From NCBI GenBank assembly GCA_027186245.1, contig CP114481.1:22475501-22539500 (forward strand): a stretch of 64,000 nt of DNA. Direction: 5' to 3'. Source of the stretch: Coriaria nepalensis (lineage: Eukaryota > Streptophyta > Magnoliopsida > Cucurbitales > Coriariaceae). The translations under genes and the position numbers were made by a program. The notes beneath the pieces are model-generated. The model was not told the DNA's origin. It made no database searches and saw only the letters and a program-made list of their open reading frames with translations. Shown here piece after piece: positions 11,129 to 25,266 of the stretch. Positions within the stretch are counted from its first letter, which is position 1. Each line of letters opens with the position of its first letter.

Positions 11129-14100
11129 AACTGAGTGATATGCTTTTTAATGCTAAAATAATGCATTGTTGTCTTCAATTGATTAATTACAAGTTATGTA
11201 AGAAAATAATGTTTGAAGGGCGAAAATAGAATTCGTTCGTATTAATTTAGAATGATTTAATGACTAGAAGAGACTCAGTGACATGAGTTTAAGGCTAAAC
11301 AAATGCATTGTTGCCTTCAATAGATAACCTGCAAGTTATGCACGAAAGTCATGTTTAAAAGCTGAATTTCGTTCGAAGTGATTTAGAATGATTTACTGAC
11401 TAAAAGAGACGCAAAAATATGACTTTAAGGCTAAAAAAATGCATAGTTGCCATTAATAGATCAAATGCAACTTATGCATGAAAGTCGCGTTTTAAATGCA
11501 AAAAGAGAATTCGTTCGAAGTGCCTTCAAACAACTTAATGGTTGAAAAGACTGAGTGATATGCTTTTTAATGGTAAAATTATACATTGTTGTCTTCAATA
11601 GATTAATTACAAGTTATGTAAGAAAAAATGTTTGAAGGGCGAAAATAGAATTCGTTCAAATTAATTTAGAGTGATTTAATGACTAGAAGAGACTCAGTGA
11701 CATGACTTTAAGGCTAAACAAATGCATTGTTGCCTATAATAGATCAACTGCAAGTTACGCACGAAAGTCATGTTTAAAGACTAAATTTCGTTCGAAGTGA
11801 TTTAGAATGATTTACTGACTAAAAGAGACGCAAAAATATGACTTTAAGGCTAAAAAAATGCATAGTTGCTATCAATAGATCAATTGCAAGTTATGCATGA
11901 AAGTCGCGTTTTAAATGCAAAAAGAGAATTGGTTCGAAGTGCCTTCAAACAATATCATGATTGAAAAACTGAGTGATATGCTTTTTAATGCTAAAATAGT
12001 GCATTGTTGTCTTCAATAGATTAATTACAAGTTATGTAAGAAAATAATGTTTGAAGGCCGAAAATAGAATTCGTTTCAATTAATTTACAATGATTTAATC
12101 ACTAGAAGAGACTGAGTGACATGACTTTAAGGCTAAACAAATGCATTGTTGCCTATAATAGATCAACTGCAAGTTACGCACGAAAGTCATGTTTAAAGAC
12201 TAAATTTCGTTCGAAGTGATTTAGAATGATTTACTGACTAAAAGAGACGCAAAAATATGACTTTAAGGCTAAAAAAATGCATAGTTGCCATTAATAGATC
12301 AAATGCAAGTTATGCATGATATTCGCGTTTTAAATACAAAAATAGAATTGGTTCGAAGTGCCTTCAAACAATTTAATGATTGAAAAGACTGGGTGATATG
12401 CTTTTTAATGCTAAAATAATGCATTGTTGTTTTCAGTAGATTAATTGCAAGTTATGTAAGAAAATAATGTTTGAAGGGCCAAAATATAATTCGTTCGAAT
12501 TAATTTACAATGATTTAATGACTAGAAGAGACTGAGTGACATGACTTTAAGGCTAAACAAATGCATTGTTGCCTATAATAGATCAACTGCAAGTTACGCA
12601 CGAAAGTCATGTTTAAAGACTAAATTTCGTTCGAAGTGATTTAGAATGATTTACTGACTAAAAGAGACGCAAAAATATGACTTTAAGGCTAAAAAAATGC
12701 ATAGTTGCCATTAATAGATCAAATGCAACTTATGCATGAAAGTCGCGTTTTAAATGCAAAAAGAGAATTCGTTCGAAGTGCCTTCAAACAACTTAATGGT
12801 TGAAAAGACTGAGTGATATGCTTTTTAATGGTAAAATTATACATTGTTGTCTTCAATAGATTAATTACAAGTTATGTAAGAAAAAATGTTTGAAGGGCGA
12901 AAATAGAATTCGTTCAAATTAATTTAGAATGATTTAATGACTAGAAGAGACTCAGTGACATGACTTTTAGGCTAAACAAATGCATTGTTGCCTATAATAG
13001 ATTAACTGCAAGTTACGCACGAAAGTCATGTTTAAAGACTAAATTTCGTTCGAAGTGATTTAGAATGATTTACTGACTAAAAGAGACGCAAAAATATGAC
13101 TTTAAGGCTAAAAAAATGCATAGTTGCTGTCAATAGATCAATTGCAAGTTATGCATGAAAGTCGCGTTTTAAATGCAAAAAGAGAATTGGTTCGAAGTGC
13201 CTTCAAACAATATCCTGATTGAAAAACTGAGTGATATGCTTTTTAATGCTAAAATAATGCATTGTTGTCTTCAATTGATTAATTACAAGTTATGTAAGAA
13301 AATAATGTTTGAAGGGCGAAAATAGAATTCGTTCGTATTAATTTAGAATGATTTAATGACAAGAAGAGACTCAGTGACATGACTTTAAGGCTAAACAAAT
13401 GCATTGTTGCCTTCAATAGATAACCTGCAAGTTATGCACGAAAGTCATGTTTAAAAGCTGAATTTCGTTCGAAGTGATTTAGAATGATTTACTGACTAAA
13501 AGAGACGCAAAAATATGACTTTAAGGCTAAAAAAATGCATAGTTGGCACCAATAGATAAATTGCAAGTTATGCATGAAAGTCACGTTTTAAATACAAAAA
13601 TAGAATTGGTTCGAAGTGCCTTCAAACAATTTAATGATTGAAAAGACTGGGTGATATGCTTTTTAATGCTAAAATAATGCATTGTTGTTTTCAGTAGATT
13701 AATTACAAGTTATGTAAGAAAAAATGTTTGAAGGGCGAAAATATAATTCGTTCAAATTAATTTAGAATGATTTAATGACTAGAAGAGACTCAGTGACATT
13801 ACTTTAAGGCAAAACAAATGCATTGTTGCCTTCCATAGATCAACTGCAAGTTACGCACGAAAGTCATGTTTAAAGGCTGAAATTCGTTCGAAGTGATTTA
13901 GAATGATTTACTGACTAAAAGAGACGCAAAAATATGACTTTAAGCCTAAAAAAATGCATAGTTGGCACCAATAGATAAATTGCAAGTTATGCATGAAAGT
14001 CGCGTTTTAAAAACAAAAATAGAATTGGTTCGAAGTGCCTTCAAACAATTTAATGATTGAAAAGACTGAGTGATATGCTTTTTAATGCTAAAATAATGCA

Positions 14101-15093
14101 TTGTTGTTTTCATTAGATTAATTGCAAGTTATGTAAGAAAATAATGTTTGAAGGGCAAAAATATAATTCGTTCGAATTAATTTAGAATGATTTAATGACT
14201 AGAAGAGACTGAGTGACATGACTTTAAGGCTAAACAAATGCATTGTTGCCTATAATAGATCAACTCCAAGTTACGCACGAAAGTCATGTTTAAAGACTAA
14301 ATTTTGTTCGAAGTGATTTAGAATGAATTACTGAATAAAAGAGACGCAAAAATATGACTTTAAGGCTAAAAAAATGCATAGTTGCCATCAATAGATCAAA
14401 TGCAACTTATGCATGAAAGTCGCGTTTTAAATGCAAAAAGAGAATTCGTTCGAAGTGCCTTCAAACAATTTAATGGTTGAAAAGACTGAGTGATATGCTT
14501 TTTAATGGTAAAATTATACATTGTTGTCTTCAATAGATTAATTACAAGTTATGTAAGAAAAAATGTTTGAAGGGCGAAAATATAATTCGTTCGAATTAAT
14601 TTAGAATGATTTAATGACTAGAAGACACTGAGTGACAAGACTTTAAGGCTAAACAAATGCATTGTTGCCTATAATAGATCAACTGCAAGTTACGCACGAA
14701 AGTCATGTTTGAAGAATAAATTTCGTTCGAAGTGATTTAGAATGATTTACTGACTAAAAGAGACGCAAAAATATGACTTTAAGGCTAAAAAAATGCATAG
14801 TTGCTATCAATAGATCAATTGCAAGTTATGCATGAAAGTCGCGTTTTACATGCAAATATAGAATTGGTTCGAAGTGCCTTCAAACAATATCATGATTTAA
14901 AAACTGAGTGATATGCTTTTTAATGCTAAAATAATGCATTGTTGTCTTCAATAGATTAATTACAAGTTATGTAAGAAAATAATGTTTGAAGGGCGAAAAT
15001 AGAATTCGTTCGTATTAATTTAGAATGATTTAATGACTAGAAGAGACTCAGTGACATGACTTAAAGGCTAAACAAATGCATTGTTGCCTTCAA

Positions 15094-16353
15094 TAGATCA
15101 ACTGCAAGTTACGCACGAAAGTCATGTTTAAAGGCTGAATTTCGTTCGAAGTGATTTAGAATGATTTACTGACTAAAAGAGATGCAAAAATATGACTTTA
15201 AGGCTAAAAAAATGCATAGTTGGCACCAATAGATAAATTGCAAGTTATGCAATTAAAGTCGCGTTTTAAATGCAAAAAGAGAATTGGTTCGAAGTGCCTT
15301 CAAACAATATCATGATTGAAAAACTGAGTGATATGCTTTTTAATGCTAAAATAATGCATTGTTGTCTTCAATTGATTAATTACAAGTTATGTAAGAAAAT
15401 AATGTTTAAAGGGCGAAAATAGAATTCGTTCGTATTAATTTAGAATGATTTAATGACTAGAAGAGACTCAGTGACATGACTTTAAGGCTAAACAAATGCA
15501 TTGTTGCCTTCAATAGATAACCTGCAAGTTATGCACGAAAGTCATGTTTAAAAGCTGAATTTCGTTCGAAGTGATTTAGAATGATTTACTGACTAAAAGA
15601 GACGCAAAAATATGACTTTAAGGCTAAAAAAATGCATAGTTGGCACCAATAGATAAATTGCAAGTTATGCATGAAAGTCACGTTTTAAATACAAAAATAG
15701 AATTGGTTCGAAGTGCCTTCAAACAATTTAATGATTGAAAAGACTGAGTGATATGCTTTTTAATGCTAAAATAATGCATTGTTGTCTTCAATTGATTAAT
15801 TACAAGTTATGTAAGAGAATAATGTTTGAAGGGCGAAAATAGAATTCGTTCGTATTAATTTAGAATGATTTAATGACTAGAAGAGACTCAGTGACATGAC
15901 TTTAAGGCTAAACAAATGCATTGTTGCCTTCAATAGATAACCTGCAAGTTATGCACGAAAGTCATGTTTAAAAGCTGAATTTCGTTCGAAGTGATTTAGA
16001 ATGATTTACTGACTAAAAGAGACGCAAAAATATGACTTTAAGGCTAAAAAAATGCATAGTTGGCACCAATAGATAAATTGCAAGTTATGCATGAAAGTCG
16101 CGTTTTAAAAACAAAAATAGAATTGGTTCGAAGTGCCTTCAAACAATTTAATGATTGAAAAGACTGAGTGATATGCTTTTTAATGCTAAAATAATGCATT
16201 GTTGTCTTCAATAGATTAATTACAAGTTATGTAAGAAAATAATGTTTGAAGGGCGAAAATAGAATTCGTTCGTATTAATTTAGAATGATTTAATGACTAG
16301 AAGAGACTCAGTGACATGACTTAAAGGCTAAACAAATGCATTGTTGCCTTCAA
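15094..16353 (+). repeat. Three-trimer tandem duplication, left copy (1,260 bp)
   Basis: Units 15094 and 15514 match the following 16354 and 16774 at 1,260 bp, including GACTTAAAGGC, GAGATGC, GCAATTAAAG and the GATAACC unit. Unit 15934 is also very close to 15514 in its A monomer, so single-trimer duplication has happened as well. Confidence 0.6.
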
Positions 16354-18604
16354 TAGATCAACTGCAAGTTACGCACGAAAGTCATGTTTAAAGGCTGAAT
16401 TTCGTTCGAAGTGATTTAGATTGATTTACTGACTAAAAGAGATGCAAAAATATGACTTTAAGGCTAAAAAAATGCATAGTTGGCACCAATAGATAAATTG
16501 CAAGTTATGCAATTAAAGTCGCGTTTTAAATGCAAAAAGAGAATTGGTTCGAAGTGCCTTCAAACAATATCATGATTGAAAAACTGAGTGATATGCTTTT
16601 TAATGCTAAAATAATGCATTGTTGTCTTCAATTGATTAATTACAAGTTATGTAAGAAAATAATGTTTGAAGGGCGAAAATAGAATTCGTTCGTATTAATT
16701 TAGAATGATTTAATGACTAGAAGAGACTCAGTGACATGACTTTAAGGCTAAACAAATGCATTGTTGCCTTCAATAGATAACCTGCAAGTTATGCACGAAA
16801 GTCATGTTTAAAAGCTGAATTTCGTTCGAAGTGATTTAGAATGATTTACTGACTAAAAGAGACGCAAAAATATGACTTTCAGGCTAAAAAAATGCATAGT
16901 TGGCACCAATAGATAAATTGCAAGTTATGCATGAAAGTCACGTTTTAAATACAAAAATAGAATTGGTTCGAAGTGCCTTCAAACAATTTAATGATTGAAA
17001 AGACTGAGTGATATGCTTTTTAATCCTAAAATAATGCATTGTTGTTTTCAGTAGATTAATTACAAGTTATGTAAGAAAAAATGTTTGAAGGGCGAAAATA
17101 TAATTCGTTCGAATTAATTTAGAATGATTTCATGACTAGAAGAGACTCAGTGACATTACTTTAAGGCAAAACAAATGCATTGTTGCCTTCCATAGATCGA
17201 CTGCAAGTTACGCACGAAAGTCATGTTTAAAGGCTGAAATTCGTTCGAAGTGATTTAGAATGATTTACTGACTAAAAGAGACGCAAAAATATGACATTAA
17301 GCCTAAAAAAATGCAAAGTTGGCACCAATAGATAAATTGCAAGTTATGCATGAAAGTCGCGTTTTAAAAACAAAAATAGAATTGGTTCGAAGTGCCTTCA
17401 AACAACTTAATGGTTGAAAAGACTGAGTGATATGCTTTTTAATGGTAAAATTATACATTGTTGTCTTCAATAGATTAATTACAAGTTATGTAAGAAAAAA
17501 TGTTTGAAGGGCGAAAATAGAATTCGTTCAAATTAATTTAGAATGATTTAATGACTAGAAGAGACTGAGTGACATGACTTTAAGGCTAAACAAATGCATT
17601 GTTGCCTATAATAGATCAACTCCAAGTTACGCACGAAAGTCATGTTTAAAGACTAAATTTTGTTCGAAGTGATTTAGAATGATTTACTGAATAAAAGAGA
17701 CGCAAAAATATGACTTTAAGGCTAAAAAATGCATAGTAGCCATCAATAGATCAAATGCAACTTATGCATGAAAATCGCGTTTTAAATGCAAAAAGAGAAT
17801 TCGTTCGAAGTGCCTTCAAACAATTTAATGGTTGAAAAGACTGAGTGATATGCTTTTTAATGGTAAAATTATACATTGTTGTCTTCAATAGATTAATTAC
17901 AAGTTATGTAAGAAAAAATGTTTGAAGGGCGAAAATATAATTCGTTCGAATTAATTTAGAATGATTTAATGACTAGAAGAGACTGAGTGACAAGACTTTA
18001 AGGCTAAACAAATGCATTGTTGCCTATAATAGATCAACTGGAAGTTACGCACGAAAGTCATGTTTGAAGACTAAATTTCGTTCGAAGTGATTTAGAATGA
18101 TTTACTGACTAAAAGAGACGCAAAAATATGACTTTAAGGCTAAAAAAATGCATAGTTGCTATCAATAGATCAATTGCAAGTTATGCATGAAAGTCGCGTT
18201 TTACATGCAAAAATAGAATTGGTTCGAAGTGCCTTCAAACAATATCATGATTTAAAAACTGAGTGATATGCTTTTTAATGCTAAAATAATGCATTGTTGT
18301 CTTCAATAGATTAATTACAAGTTATGTAAGAAAATAATGTTTGAAGGGCGAAAATAGAATTCGTTCGTATTAATTTAGAATGATTTAATGACTAGAAGAG
18401 ACTCAGTGACATGACTTAAAGGCTAAACAAATGCATTGTTGCCTTCAATAGATCAACTGCAAGTTACGCACGAAAGTCATGTTTAAAGGATGAATTTCGT
18501 TCGAAGTGATTTAGATTGATTTACTGACTAAAAGAGATGCAAAAATATGACTTTAAGGCTAAAAAAATGCATAGTTGGCACCAATAGATAAATTGCAAGT
18601 TATG
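16160..18604 (+). repeat. Left copy of the ~3,772-bp (9-trimer) offset repeat
   Basis: Units 16354, 16774, 17193, 17612 and 18030 match 20126, 20544, 20964, 21384 and 21803 with offsets of 3,770-3,773 bp. Small shifts come from a missing A near 17,727, a 2-bp deletion near 20,380 and an extra A near 20,650. The match is interrupted at about 17,407-17,560, where this copy carries a B2/C patch absent from its partner. It ends at GCAATTAAAG versus GCATGAAAG (18,606/22,378). Confidence 0.7.
17407..17560 (+). repeat. Conversion-like B2/C patch inside a B3 unit
   Basis: The unit starting at 17193 opens its B monomer as B3 (GGCACCAATAGATAAATTG, TTTTAAAAAC, GAATTGG). It then switches to B2 sequence (CAACTTAATGGTTG, TAATGGTAAAATTATAC) and continues into a C monomer with GTTCAAATTAATTT. 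The corresponding units at 20964 and 23898 stay B3 and are followed by TTTCATTAGATT. The inserted type occurs in block I (for example near 4000-4120), so the patch looks like gene conversion or a double exchange. Confidence 0.6.
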
Positions 18605-19397
18605 CAATTAAAGTCGCGTTTTAAATGCAAAAAGAGAATTGGTTCGAAGTGCCTTCAAACAATATCATGATTGAAAAACTGAGTGATATGCTTTTTAATG
18701 CTAAAATAATGCATTGTTGTCTTCAATTGATTAATTACAAGTTATGTAAGAAAATAATGTTTGAAGGGCGAAAATAGAATTCGTTCGTATTAATTTAGAA
18801 TGATTTAATGACTAGAAGAGACTCAGTGACATGACTTTAAGGCTAAACAAATGCATTGTTGCCTTCAATAGATAACCTGCAAGTTATGCACGAAAGTCAT
18901 GTTTAAAAGCTGAATTTCGTTCGAAGTGATTTAAAATGATTTACTGACTAAAAAAGACGCAAAAATATGACTTTAAGGCTAAAAAAATGCATAGTTGGCA
19001 CCAATAGATAAATTGCAAGTTATGCATGAAAGTCACGTTTTAAATACAAAAATAGAATTGGTTCGAAGTGCCTTCAAACAATTAATGATTGAAAAGACTG
19101 AGTGATATGCTTTTTAATGCTAAAATAATGCATTGTTGTTTTCAGTAGATTAATTACAAGTTATGTAAGAAAAAATGTTTGAAGGGCGAAAATATAATTC
19201 GTTCGAATTAATTTAGAATGATTTAATGACTAGAAGAGACTCAGTGACATTACTTTAAGGCAAAACAAATGCATTGTTGCCTTCCATAGATCAACTGCAA
19301 GTTACGCACGAAAGTCATGTTTAAAGGCTGAAATTCGTTCGAAGTGATTTAGAATGATTTACTGACTAAAAGAGACGCAAAAATATGACTTTAAGCC

Positions 19398-22332
19398 TAA
19401 AAAAATGCATAGTTGGCACCAATAGATAAATTGCAAGTTATGCATGAAAGTCGCGTTTTAAAAACAAAAATAGAATTGGTTCGAAGTGCCTTCAAACAAT
19501 TTAATGATTGAAAAGACTGAGTGATATGCTTTTTAATGCTAAAATAATGCATTGTTGTTTTCATTAGATTAATTGCAAGTTATGTAAGAAAATAATGTTT
19601 GAAGGGCAAAAATATAATTCGTTCGAATTAATTTAGAATGATTTAATGACTAGAAGAGACTGAGTGACATGACTTTAAGGCTAAACAAATGCATTGTTGC
19701 CTATAATAGATCAACTGCAAGTTACGCACGAAAGTCATGTTTAAAGACTAAATTTTGTTCGAAGTGATTTAGAATGATTTACTGAATAAAAGAGACGCAA
19801 AAATATGACTTTAAGGCTAAAAAAATGCATAGTTGCTATCAATAGATCAATTGCAAGTTATGCATGAAAGTCGCGTTTTACATGCAAAAATAGAATTGGT
19901 TCGAAGTGCTTTCAAACAATATCATGATTTAAAAACTGAGTGATATGCTTTTTAATGCTAAAATAATGCATTGTTGTCTTCAATAGATTAATTACAAGTT
20001 ATGTAAGAAAATAATGTTTGAAGGGCGAAAATAGAATTCGTTCGTATTAATTTAGAATGATTTAATGACTAGAAGAGACTCAGTGACATGACTTAAAGGC
20101 TAAACAAATGCATTGTTGCCTTCAATAGATCAACTGCAAGTTACGCACGAAAGTCATGTTTAAAGGCTGAATTTCGTTCGAAGTGATTTAGATTGATTTA
20201 CTGACTAAAAGAGATGCAAAAATATGACTTTAAGGCTAAAAAAATGCATAGTTGGCACCAATAGATAAATTGCAAGTTATGCAATTAAAGTCGCGTTTTA
20301 AATGCAAAAAGAGAATTGGTTCGAAGTGCCTTCAAACAATATCATGATTGAAAAACTGAGTGATATGCTTTTTAATGCTAAAAATGCATTGTTGTCTTCA
20401 ATTGATTAATTACAAGTTATGTAAGAAAATAATGTTTGAAGGGCGAAAATAGAATTCGTTCGTATTAATTTAGAATGATTTAATGACTAGAAGAGACTCA
20501 GTGACATGACTTTAAGGCTAAACAAATGCATTGTTGCCTTCAATAGATAACCTGCAAGTTATGCACGAAAGTCATGTTTAAAAGCTGAATTTCGTTCGAA
20601 GTGATTTAGAATGATTTACTGACTAAAAGAGACGCAAAAATATGACTTTCAGGCTAAAAAAAATGCATAGTTGGCACCAATAGATAAATTGCAAGTTATG
20701 CATGAAAGTCACGTTTTAAATACAAAAATAGAATTGGTTCGAAGTGCCTTCAAACAATTTAATGATTGAAAAGACTGAGTGATATGCTTTTTAATCCTAA
20801 AATAATGCATTGTTGTTTTCAGTAGATTAATTACAAGTTATGTAAGAAAAAATGTTTGAAGGGCGAAAATATAATTCGTTCGAATTAATTTAGAATGATT
20901 TCATGACTAGAAGAGACTTAGTGACATTACTTTAAGGCAAAACAAATGCATTGTTGCCTTCCATAGATCAACTGCAAGTTACGCACGAAAGTCATGTTTA
21001 AAGGCTGAAATTCGTTCGAAGTGATTTAGAATGATTTACTGACTAAAAGAGACGCAAAAATATGACTTTAAGCCTAAAAAAATGCAAAGTTGGCACCAAT
21101 AGATAAATTGCAAGTTATGCATGAAAGTCGCGTTTTAAAAACAAAAATAGAATTGGTTCGAAGTGCCTTCAAACAATTTAATGATTGAAAAGACTGAGTG
21201 ATATGCTTTTTAATGCTAAAATAATGCATTGTTGTTTTCATTAGATTAATTGCAAGTTATGTAAGAAAATAATGTTTGAAGGGCAAAAATATAATTCGTT
21301 CGAATTAATTTAGAATGATTTAATGACTAGAAGAGACTGAGTGACATGACTTTAAGGCTAAACAAATGCATTGTTGCCTATAATAGATCAACTCCAAGTT
21401 ACGCACGAAAGTCATGTTTAAAGACTAAATTTTGTTCGAAGTGATTTAGAATGATTTACTGAATAAAAGAGACGCAAAAATATGACTTTAAGGCTAAAAA
21501 AATGCATAGTAGCCATCAATAGATCAAATGCAACTTATGCATGAAAATCGCGTTTTAAATGCAAAAAGAGAATTCGTTCGAAGTGCCTTCAAACAATTTA
21601 ATGGTTGAAAAGACTGAGTGATATGCTTTTTAATGGTAAAATTATACATTGTTGTCTTCAATAGATTAATTACAAGTTATGTAAGAAAAAATGTTTGAAG
21701 GGCGAAAATATAATTCGTTCGAATTAATTTAGAATGATTTAATGACTAGAAGAGACTGAGTGACAAGACTTTAAGGCTAAACAAATGCATTGTTGCCTAT
21801 AATAGATCAACTGGAAGTTACGCACGAAAGTCATGTTTGAAGACTAAATTTCGTTCGAAGTGATTTAGAATGATTTACTGACTAAAAGAGACGCAAAAAT
21901 ATGATTTTAAGGCTAAAAAAATGCATAGTTGCTATCAATAGATCAATTGCAAGTTATGCATGAAAGTCGCGTTTTACATGCAAAAATAGAATTGGTTCGA
22001 AGTGCCTTCAAACAATATCATGATTTAAAAACTGAGTGATATGCTTTTTAATGCTAAAATAATGCATTGTTGTCTTCAATAGATTAATTACAAGTTATGT
22101 AAGAAAATAATGTTTGAAGGGCGAAAATAGAATTCGTTCGTATTAATTTAGAATGATTTAATGACTAGAAGAGACTCAGTGACATGACTTAAAGGCTAAA
22201 CAAATGCATTGTTGCCTTCAATAGATCAACTGCAAGTTACGCACGAAAGTCATGTTTAAAGGCTGAATTTCGTTCGAAGTGATTTAGATTGATTTACTGA
22301 CTAAAAGAGATGCAAAAATATGACTTTAAGGC
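19398..22332 (+). repeat. 2,935-bp tandem duplication, left copy (7 trimers)
   Basis: Units 19707, 20126, 20544, 20964, 21384, 21803 and 22222 match 22642, 23061, 23479, 23898, 24318, 24737 and 25156 at 2,935 bp. The offset drops to 2,934 after an extra A near 20,650 in this copy. Shared rare marks are GTGCTTTCAAAC, the 2-bp deletion giving GCTAAAAATGCATT, GACTTTCAGGC, TTAATCCTAAAA, CTTAGTGACATT and ATGATTTTAAGG. The left limit is an AAGCCT versus AAGGCT difference in monomer A. Confidence 0.85.
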
Positions 22333-25266
22333 TAAAAAAATGCATAGTTGGCACCAATAGATAAATTGCAAGTTATGCATGAAAGTCGCGTTTTAAAAAC
22401 AAAAATAGAATTGGTTCGAAGTGCCTTCAAACAATTTAATGATTGAAAAGACTGAGTGATATGCTTTTTAATGCTAAAATAATGCATTGTTGTTTTCATT
22501 AGATTAATTGCAAGTTATGTAAGAAAATAATGTTTGAAGGGCAAAAATATAATTCGTTCGAATTAATTTAGAATGATTTAATGACTAGAAGAGACTGAGT
22601 GACATGACTTTAAGGCTAAACAAATGCATTGTTGCCTATAATAGATCAACTGCAAGTTACGCACGAAAGTCATGTTTAAAGACTAAATTTTGTTCGAAGT
22701 GATTTAGAATGATTTACTGAATAAAAGAGACGCAAAAATATGACTTTAAGGCTAAAAAAATGCATAGTTGCTATCAATAGATCAATTGCAAGTTATGCAT
22801 GAAAGTCGCGTTTTACATGCAAAAATAGAATTGGTTCGAAGTGCTTTCAAACAATATCATGATTTAAAAACTGAGTGATATGCTTTTTAATGCTAAAATA
22901 ATGCATTGTTGTCTTCAATAGATTAATTACAAGTTATGTAAGAAAATAATGTTTGAAGGGCGAAAATAGAATTCGTTCGTATTAATTTAGAATGATTTAA
23001 TGACTAGAAGAGACTCAGTGACATGACTTAAAGGCTAAACAAATGCATTGTTGCCTTCAATAGATCAACTGCAAGTTACGCACGAAAGTCATGTTTAAAG
23101 GCTGAATTTCGTTCGAAGTGATTTAGATTGATTTACTGACTAAAAGAGATGCAAAAATATGACTTTAAGGCTAAAAAAATGCATAGTTGGCACCAATAGA
23201 TAAATTGCAAGTTATGCAATTAAAGTCGCGTTTTAAATGCAAAAAGAGAATTGGTTCGAAGTGCCTTCAAACAATATCATGATTGAAAAACTGAGTGATA
23301 TGCTTTTTAATGCTAAAAATGCATTGTTGTCTTCAATTGATTAATTACAAGTTATGTAAGAAAATAATGTTTGAAGGGCGAAAATAGAATTCGTTCGTAT
23401 TAATTTAGAATGATTTAATGACTAGAAGAGACTCAGTGACATGACTTTAAGGCTAAACAAATGCATTGTTGCCTTCAATAGATAACCTGCAAGTTATGCA
23501 CGAAAGTCATGTTTAAAAGCTGAATTTCGTTCGAAGTGATTTAGAATGATTTACTGACTAAAAGAGACGCAAAAATATGACTTTCAGGCTAAAAAAATGC
23601 ATAGTTGGCACCAATAGATAAATTGCAAGTTATGCATGAAAGTCACGTTTTAAATACAAAAATAGAATTGGTTCGAAGTGCCTTCAAACAATTTAATGAT
23701 TGAAAAGACTGAGTGATATGCTTTTTAATCCTAAAATAATGCATTGTTGTTTTCAGTAGATTAATTACAAGTTATGTAAGAAAAAATGTTTGAAGGGCGA
23801 AAATATAATTCGTTCGAATTAATTTAGAATGATTTCATGACTAGAAGAGACTTAGTGACATTACTTTAAGGCAAAACAAATGCATTGTTGCCTTCCATAG
23901 ATCAACTGCAAGTTACGCACGAAAGTCATGTTTAAAGGCTGAAATTCGTTCGAAGTGATTTAGAATGATTTACTGACTAAAAGAGACGCAAAAATATGAC
24001 TTTAAGCCTAAAAAAATGCAAAGTTGGCACCAATAGATAAATTGCAAGTTATGCATGAAAGTCGCGTTTTAAAAACAAAAATAGAATTGGTTCGAAGTGC
24101 CTTCAAACAATTTAATGATTGAAAAGACTGAGTGATATGCTTTTTAATGCTAAAATAATGCATTGTTGTTTTCATTAGATTAATTGCAAGTTATGTAAGA
24201 AAATAATGTTTGAAGGGCAAAAATATAATTCGTTCGAATTAATTTAGAATGATTTAATGACTAGAAGAGACTGAGTGACATGACTTTAAGGCTAAACAAA
24301 TGCATTGTTGCCTATAATAGATCAACTCCAAGTTACGCACGAAAGTCATGTTTAAAGACTAAATTTTGTTCGAAGTGATTTAGAATGATTTACTGAATAA
24401 AAGAGACGCAAAAATATGACTTTAAGGCTAAAAAAATGCATAGTAGCCATCAATAGATCAAATGCAACTTATGCATGAAAATCGCGTTTTAAATGCAAAA
24501 AGAGAATTCGTTCGAAGTGCCTTCAAACAATTTAATGGTTGAAAAGACTGAGTGATATGCTTTTTAATGGTAAAATTATACATTGTTGTCTTCAATAGAT
24601 TAATTACAAGTTATGTAAGAAAAAATGTTTGAAGGGCGAAAATATAATTCGTTCGAATTAATTTAGAATGATTTAATGACTAGAAGAGACTGAGTGACAA
24701 GACTTTAAGGCTAAACAAATGCATTGTTGCCTATAATAGATCAACTGGAAGTTACGCACGAAAGTCATGTTTGAAGACTAAATTTCGTTCGAAGTGATTT
24801 AGAATGATTTACTGACTAAAAGAGACGCAAAAATATGATTTTAAGGCTAAAAAAATGCATAGTTGCTATCAATAGATCAATTGCAAGTTATGCATGAAAG
24901 TCGCGTTTTACATGCAAAAATAGAATTGGTTCGAAGTGCCTTCAAACAATATCATGATTTAAAAACTGAGTGATATGCTTTTTAATGCTAAAATAATGCA
25001 TTGTTGTCTTCAATAGATTAATTACAAGTTATGTAAGAAAATAATGTTTGAAGGGCGAAAATAGAATTCGTTCGTATTAATTTAGAATGATTTAATGACT
25101 AGAAGAGACTCAGTGACATGACTTAAAGGCTAAACAAATGCATTGTTGCCTTCAATAGATCAACTGCAAGTTACGCACGAAAGTCATGTTTAAAGGCTGA
25201 ATTTCGTTCGAAGTGATTTAGATTGATTTACTGACTAAAAGAGATGCAAAAATATGACTTTAAGGC
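22333..25266 (+). repeat. 2,935-bp tandem duplication, right copy
   Basis: It directly abuts the left copy. At the junction an A monomer of the AGATTGATTT/GAGATGC type is followed by a B3 monomer with TTTTAAAAAC, a new A-B combination. This is the expected product of unequal crossing-over between misaligned trimers. Apart from one homopolymer difference I saw no length change between the copies, so the event is recent. Confidence 0.85.

Larger units (their letters stand above)
1..14000 (+). repeat. Block I: mosaic sub-array with short shared segments
   Basis: About 33 regular trimers with no hybrid units. Typical variants are TGCTGTCAATAG, GAAGGGCCAAAATATAATTC, CTGCGAGTTACG and GACAAGAAGAG. 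Segment pairs share offsets of 4,610, 6,288, 3,354, 2,096 and 3,352 bp, all close to whole numbers of trimers (11, 15, 8, 5 and 8). Shared tracts are short, about 0.5-1.6 kb, so older super-repeats appear broken up. The right limit is approximate, placed where B3-rich units and the TCCAAG marker begin. Confidence 0.7.
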
